The notes under the pieces are model-generated. The model saw only the letters and a program-made list of their open reading frames with translations, had not been told where the DNA came from and did no database searches. Shown in pieces: positions 61,347 through 64,000 of a stretch of DNA of 64,000 bases; the first letter of the stretch is position 1; the number at the start of each line of letters is the position of its first letter. Source of the DNA: Faecalibacterium prausnitzii (GTDB taxonomy: Bacteria; Bacillota; Clostridia; Oscillospirales; Ruminococcaceae); the NCBI GenBank assembly GCA_004558805.1, contig SFDE01000010.1:52678-116677 (forward strand), read 5' to 3'. Position numbers and translations under genes: made by a program.

Positions 61347-62873
61347 TTACTCCTCGATGAGGCTCTTGCCGGTCATTTCTGCCGGGACAGGCAGACCGAT
61401 ATAGGGCAGCATGGTGGGAGCGATGTCCGCAAGGCAGCCGCCTTCACGGAGCTTTACATCGCCGCAGCCCACTGCCACAAAGGGCACCACATTGGTGGTG
61501 TGTGCCGTAAAGGGAGTGCCGTCCGGGTTCATCATCTTTTCGGCGTTGCCGTGATCTGCAGTCAGGAAGGCGCAGCCGCCGGCGTTCAGCACAGCGGTAA
61601 CCACCTGATCCACAGCGGTGTCCACAGCTTCCACAGCCTTTACCGCAGCGTCAAACACGCCCGTGTGACCCACCATATCGCAGTTGGCAAAGTTCAGGAT
61701 CACCACATCGTACTTGCCGCTCTCGATGCGCTTGACGCACTCGGCAGCCACCTCCGGAGCGCTCATCTCCGGCTTCAGGTCGTAGGTGGCAACCTTGGGG
61801 CTGGGGATGACGCAGCGGTCCTCGCCCTCGTAGGGAGCCTCCACGCCGCCGTTGAAGAAGAAGGTGACGTGGGCGTACTTCTCGGTCTCTGCGATCCGCA
61901 GCTGGGTCTTGCCGTGAGCGGACAGGTACTCGCCCAGCACGTTCTTCAGCTCCACCGGAGGATATGCCACCTCACAGTTGGGCATGGTGGCGTCGTACTC
62001 TGCCATGCAGACGTAGTGCACCTGCTTGCGGCCGCCCCGGCGCTCAAAGCCGGTAAAGGCGTCGTCGCAGAAGATGCGGGTCATCTGGCGGGCACGGTCG
62101 GGGCGGAAGTTCATAAAGATGACGGTGTCGCCGTCCTCCACACGACCACCCTCGCAGGTGACGCAGGGCAGCACAAACTCGTCGGTCTTGTCCTCGGCGT
62201 AGGAAGCCTCGATCGCCTCCGCAGCGTTGGCGGCGTGGTTGCCCTCGCCGTAGACGAAGGCGGCATATGCCTTTTCCTCACGGTCCCAGTTGTTGTCACG
62301 GTCCATGGCGTAGTAGCGACCGGACACGCTGGCGATCTTGCCGATGCCCAGCTCGTCCAGCTTTGCCTGCAGGTCAGCAAGGAAGCCCTTGCCGGAGTGG
62401 GGGTCGGTGTCACGACCGTCGGTGATGCAGTGGAGGAACACGTCTTTTGCGCCCAGATGCTTTGCCATTTCCAGCACGCCGAACCAGTGGTCAGCGTGGC
62501 TGTGGACACCGCCGGTACCCACCAGACCCATCAGGTGGATCGCCTTGCCGGCGTCGATGGCTGCCTTCATATTCTTGACCAGCACCGGGTTGCGGAGCAT
62601 CTCGCCGTCCTTGATGGACTTGGTGATGAGGGTCAGCTGCTGGTACACGATGCGACCGGCACCCATGTTGGTGTGACCCACCTCAGAGTTGCCCATCTGC
62701 CCCTCGGGCAGACCCACTGCCATACCGGAGGCGTTGATGGTGGTCATGGGATAGTTTGCCATCAGGGCGTCCAGATGGGGCTTTTTTGCCGCCACCACAG
62801 CATTGCCGAAGGTCTCCTCCGGCACCCAGCCAAAGCCGTCCATAATGCACAGCAGAACAGGTTTCTTTGCCAT
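61347..62873 (-). CDS. gpmI: 2,3-bisphosphoglycerate-independent phosphoglycerate mutase
   Basis: Interconverts 3- and 2-phosphoglycerate with manganese. The 508-aa protein has the metal/phosphoserine motifs CIMDGFGW, GNSEVGHTNMGAGR (serine nucleophile), DGRDTDP, NFRPDRARQ, NFANCDMVGHTG and TADHGNAE. Length is normal. AAAAGGAGA is nine bases before the ATG. It follows tpiA in the same direction, with a repeat element between them. Confidence 0.97.
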   Translation of the reverse strand: MAKKPVLLCIMDGFGWVPEETFGNAVVAAKKPHLDALMANYPMTTINASGMAVGLPEGQMGNSEVGHTNMGAGRIVYQQLTLITKSIKDGEMLRNPVLVKNMKAAIDAGKAIHLMGLVGTGGVHSHADHWFGVLEMAKHLGAKDVFLHCITDGRDTDPHSGKGFLADLQAKLDELGIGKIASVSGRYYAMDRDNNWDREEKAYAAFVYGEGNHAANAAEAIEASYAEDKTDEFVLPCVTCEGGRVEDGDTVIFMNFRPDRARQMTRIFCDDAFTGFERRGGRKQVHYVCMAEYDATMPNCEVAYPPVELKNVLGEYLSAHGKTQLRIAETEKYAHVTFFFNGGVEAPYEGEDRCVIPSPKVATYDLKPEMSAPEVAAECVKRIESGKYDVVILNFANCDMVGHTGVFDAAVKAVEAVDTAVDQVVTAVLNAGGCAFLTADHGNAEKMMNPDGTPFTAHTTNVVPFVAVGCGDVKLREGGCLADIAPTMLPYIGLPVPAEMTGKSLIEE

Positions 62874-62961
62874 AAAATTGAATCTCCTTTTGGTTTGAGA
62901 ACACTATTTCCAATAAAAACAAGGGGTGTGCGTAACATGTGCCCGACAGAGCGCATCTTCC

Positions 62962-63014
62962 GCAGCTACCCCTCATCCGGCACTTCGTGCCACCCTCCCC
63001 TAAGGGGAAGGCTT
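62962..63014. repeat. Dispersed palindromic intergenic repeat, copy E (short)
   Basis: CTACCCCTCATCCGGCACTTCGTGCCACCCTCCCCTAAGGGGAAGGCTT-like sequence lies between tpiA and gpmI. It shares the CCCCTCATCCG and AAGGGG..AAGGCTT ends with copies A and D but has a shorter centre. Confidence 0.65.
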
Positions 63015-63028
63015 ATCTTGCGATTTTA

Positions 63029-63799
63029 TCAGCCCTTGGTGGCTGCGTTGACGATAACAGCAAAGTCAGGAGCCTTCAGGGATGCGCCGCCGATCAGACC
63101 GCCGTCCACGTCCTTCTTGCTCAGCAGCTCCTCGCAGTTCTTTGCGTTCATGCTGCCGCCGTACTGCACGGTGGTAGCCTCGGCAACTGCCTCGCCGTAG
63201 AGCTCGCCCACCACCTTGCGGATCTGAGCGCAGACCTCCTGTGCCTGATCGGAGGTAGCGGTCTTGCCGGTGCCGATCGCCCACACAGGCTCGTAAGCGA
63301 TGACCACGTTTGCCATCTGCTCAGCGGTCACATCCCGCAGAGCGATCTTGGTCTGCATACGGACCAGCTCCTCGGTGACGCCCTCTTCCCGCTGCTGCAG
63401 GCTCTCGCCCACGCAGAGGATCACCTTCAGACCGGCGTTCAGGGCAGCCAGAGTGCGCTTGTTGACGGTCTGGTCGGTCTCTGCAAAGTACTGACGGCGC
63501 TCGGAGTGACCCACGATGACATACTCCACACCCAGATCCACCAGCATGTCGGCGCTGATCTCACCGGTGAAAGCACCGGACTTTTCAAAGTGGACGTTCT
63601 CGGCGCCCACATGGATGTTGGTGCCCTTGGTCTTAGCCACGGCAGTGACCAGATCGGTAAACGGGGTGCAGATGACCACCTCACAGGTGGCATCCTTGAC
63701 AGCGGGGATCAGCTCGTCCACCAGCACAGCAGCCTCGGTGGCGGTCTTGTTCATCTTCCAGTTGCCTGCAATGATTGCCTTACGCTTTGCCTTATCCAT
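63029..63799 (-). CDS. tpiA: Triose-phosphate isomerase
   Basis: Interconverts dihydroxyacetone phosphate and glyceraldehyde-3-phosphate. The 256-aa protein has the catalytic lysine in AGNWKMNK, the His in VIVGHSERRQYF, the glutamate in AYEPVWAIGTGK and the phosphate loop GGSMNAKN. Length is normal. AAAAGGAGA precedes the ATG. A hairpin separates it from pgk upstream. Confidence 0.97.
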   Translation of the reverse strand: MDKAKRKAIIAGNWKMNKTATEAAVLVDELIPAVKDATCEVVICTPFTDLVTAVAKTKGTNIHVGAENVHFEKSGAFTGEISADMLVDLGVEYVIVGHSERRQYFAETDQTVNKRTLAALNAGLKVILCVGESLQQREEGVTEELVRMQTKIALRDVTAEQMANVVIAYEPVWAIGTGKTATSDQAQEVCAQIRKVVGELYGEAVAEATTVQYGGSMNAKNCEELLSKKDVDGGLIGGASLKAPDFAVIVNAATKG

Positions 63800-63830
63800 G
63801 ATGTCTATCTCCTTTTATTTACCTTCTGCA

Positions 63831-63867
63831 AAATAAAAAGGTGCGGCGGCGCAACAGCCGCCGCACC
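63831..63867 (-). terminator. Hairpin between pgk and tpiA
   Basis: Minus strand GGTGCGGCGGC pairs with GCCGCCGCACC around TGTTGC, then TTTTTATTTT. It is a full terminator shape inside a glycolytic operon, so it may cause partial termination or set 3' ends. Confidence 0.8.
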
Positions 63868-63888
63868 CGTTATGCGATGCCGGGAAAA

Positions 63889-64000
63889 TTATGCGTTCTG
63901 GATGACGGCGATGCCGGGCAGCTCCTTGCCCTCCAGATACTCCAGAGAAGCGCCGCCGCCGGTGGAGATGTGGGTCATCTTGTCGCCCAGACCCATCTGC
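63889..64000 (-). CDS. pgk: Phosphoglycerate kinase, C-terminal fragment
   Basis: The last 37 residues before the window edge read QMGLGDKMTHISTGGGASLEYLEGKELPGIAVIQNA in two overlapping stretches; the STGGGASLEYLEG motif is the phosphate-binding end of PGK. The enzyme makes ATP from 1,3-bisphosphoglycerate. It is read just before tpiA and gpmI. The start lies outside the window. Confidence 0.93.
   Translation of the reverse strand, partial: QMGLGDKMTHISTGGGASLEYLEGKELPGIAVIQNA

Overview
The window looks like chromosome of a GC-rich, low-G+C-phylum Firmicute of the Oscillospiraceae, most like Faecalibacterium or a close relative. This is inferred from gene content and codon style: AGGAGG-type ribosome-binding sites, TTGACA/TATAAT promoters with 17-bp spacers, a gdpP-rplI-dnaB block, LL-diaminopimelate aminotransferase, an archaeal-type ProS, RNase J and GC-rich reading frames. 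No tRNA, rRNA, prophage, transposase gene or CRISPR array was seen. Almost all of the window is ordinary housekeeping sequence in compact operons.

Layout. 1-1920 (-): zinc-ribbon Ser/Thr kinase whose membrane/MORN-repeat half continues in another frame after an A8 run and leaves the window. 2071-2326 (+): a short RNase P RNA, divergent from the kinase and sharing its -35 hexamer. 2704-6637 (+): nadE, a NusG-II protein and an LCP protein. 6704-7882 (-): deoB. 8323-10544 (+): pyk and luxS. 10601-12480 (-): HAD hydrolase and LacI regulator. 12683-25749 (-): a long head-to-tail block read as rnj, gdpP, glf, rplI, dnaB, tilS, hpt, ftsH, then two membrane proteins (one zinc-ribbon, one HEPN-like). 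26146-27128 (+): rnhA and a degenerate MnmA-like protein. 27228-36440 (-): a cell-shape and division block, read as zapA, U32 protein, dut, maf, mreB, mreC, mreD, PBP2, then mgsA. 36877-41211 (+): glycogen phosphorylase and a GH13 enzyme. 41508-43932 (+): NfeD, SPFH, YhcH and a small membrane protein. 43992-46015 (-): GntR/ABC-2 transporter operon. 46184-48388 (-): dapF and dapL. 48665-50464 (+): acpP and proS. 50539-51420 (-): aldose epimerase. 51583-54869 (+): a SleC-like peptidoglycan protein and an M15-like peptidase. 55433-56855 (-): GNAT-like protein and Sir2 deacetylase. 56944-57417 (+): ogt. 57458-61236 (-): NAD(P)HX dehydratase and a TetM-like GTPase fused to a Rae1/YacP-type NYN nuclease. 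61347-64000 (-): gpmI, tpiA and the end of pgk.

How the genes fit together. The window carries lower glycolysis (pgk, tpiA, gpmI, pyk) with a methylglyoxal bypass, glycogen/maltodextrin breakdown, lysine/meso-DAP synthesis, the elongasome (MreBCD, PBP2) with ZapA and an LCP ligase, c-di-AMP turnover, replication (DnaB) and RNA processing (RNase P, RNase J, RNase HI). Intergenic gaps often hold members of a dispersed palindromic repeat family.

The most notable items are the GTPase-NYN fusion at 58666-61236, a candidate ribosome-targeted mRNA nuclease that lacks the tetracycline-protection loop; the RNase P RNA that seems to lack the P15-P18 module; the kinase-MORN frameshift; the degenerate MnmA; the HEPN-like membrane protein; and an iterated TGTTCAA/TTGAACA palindrome array at 55198-55424.
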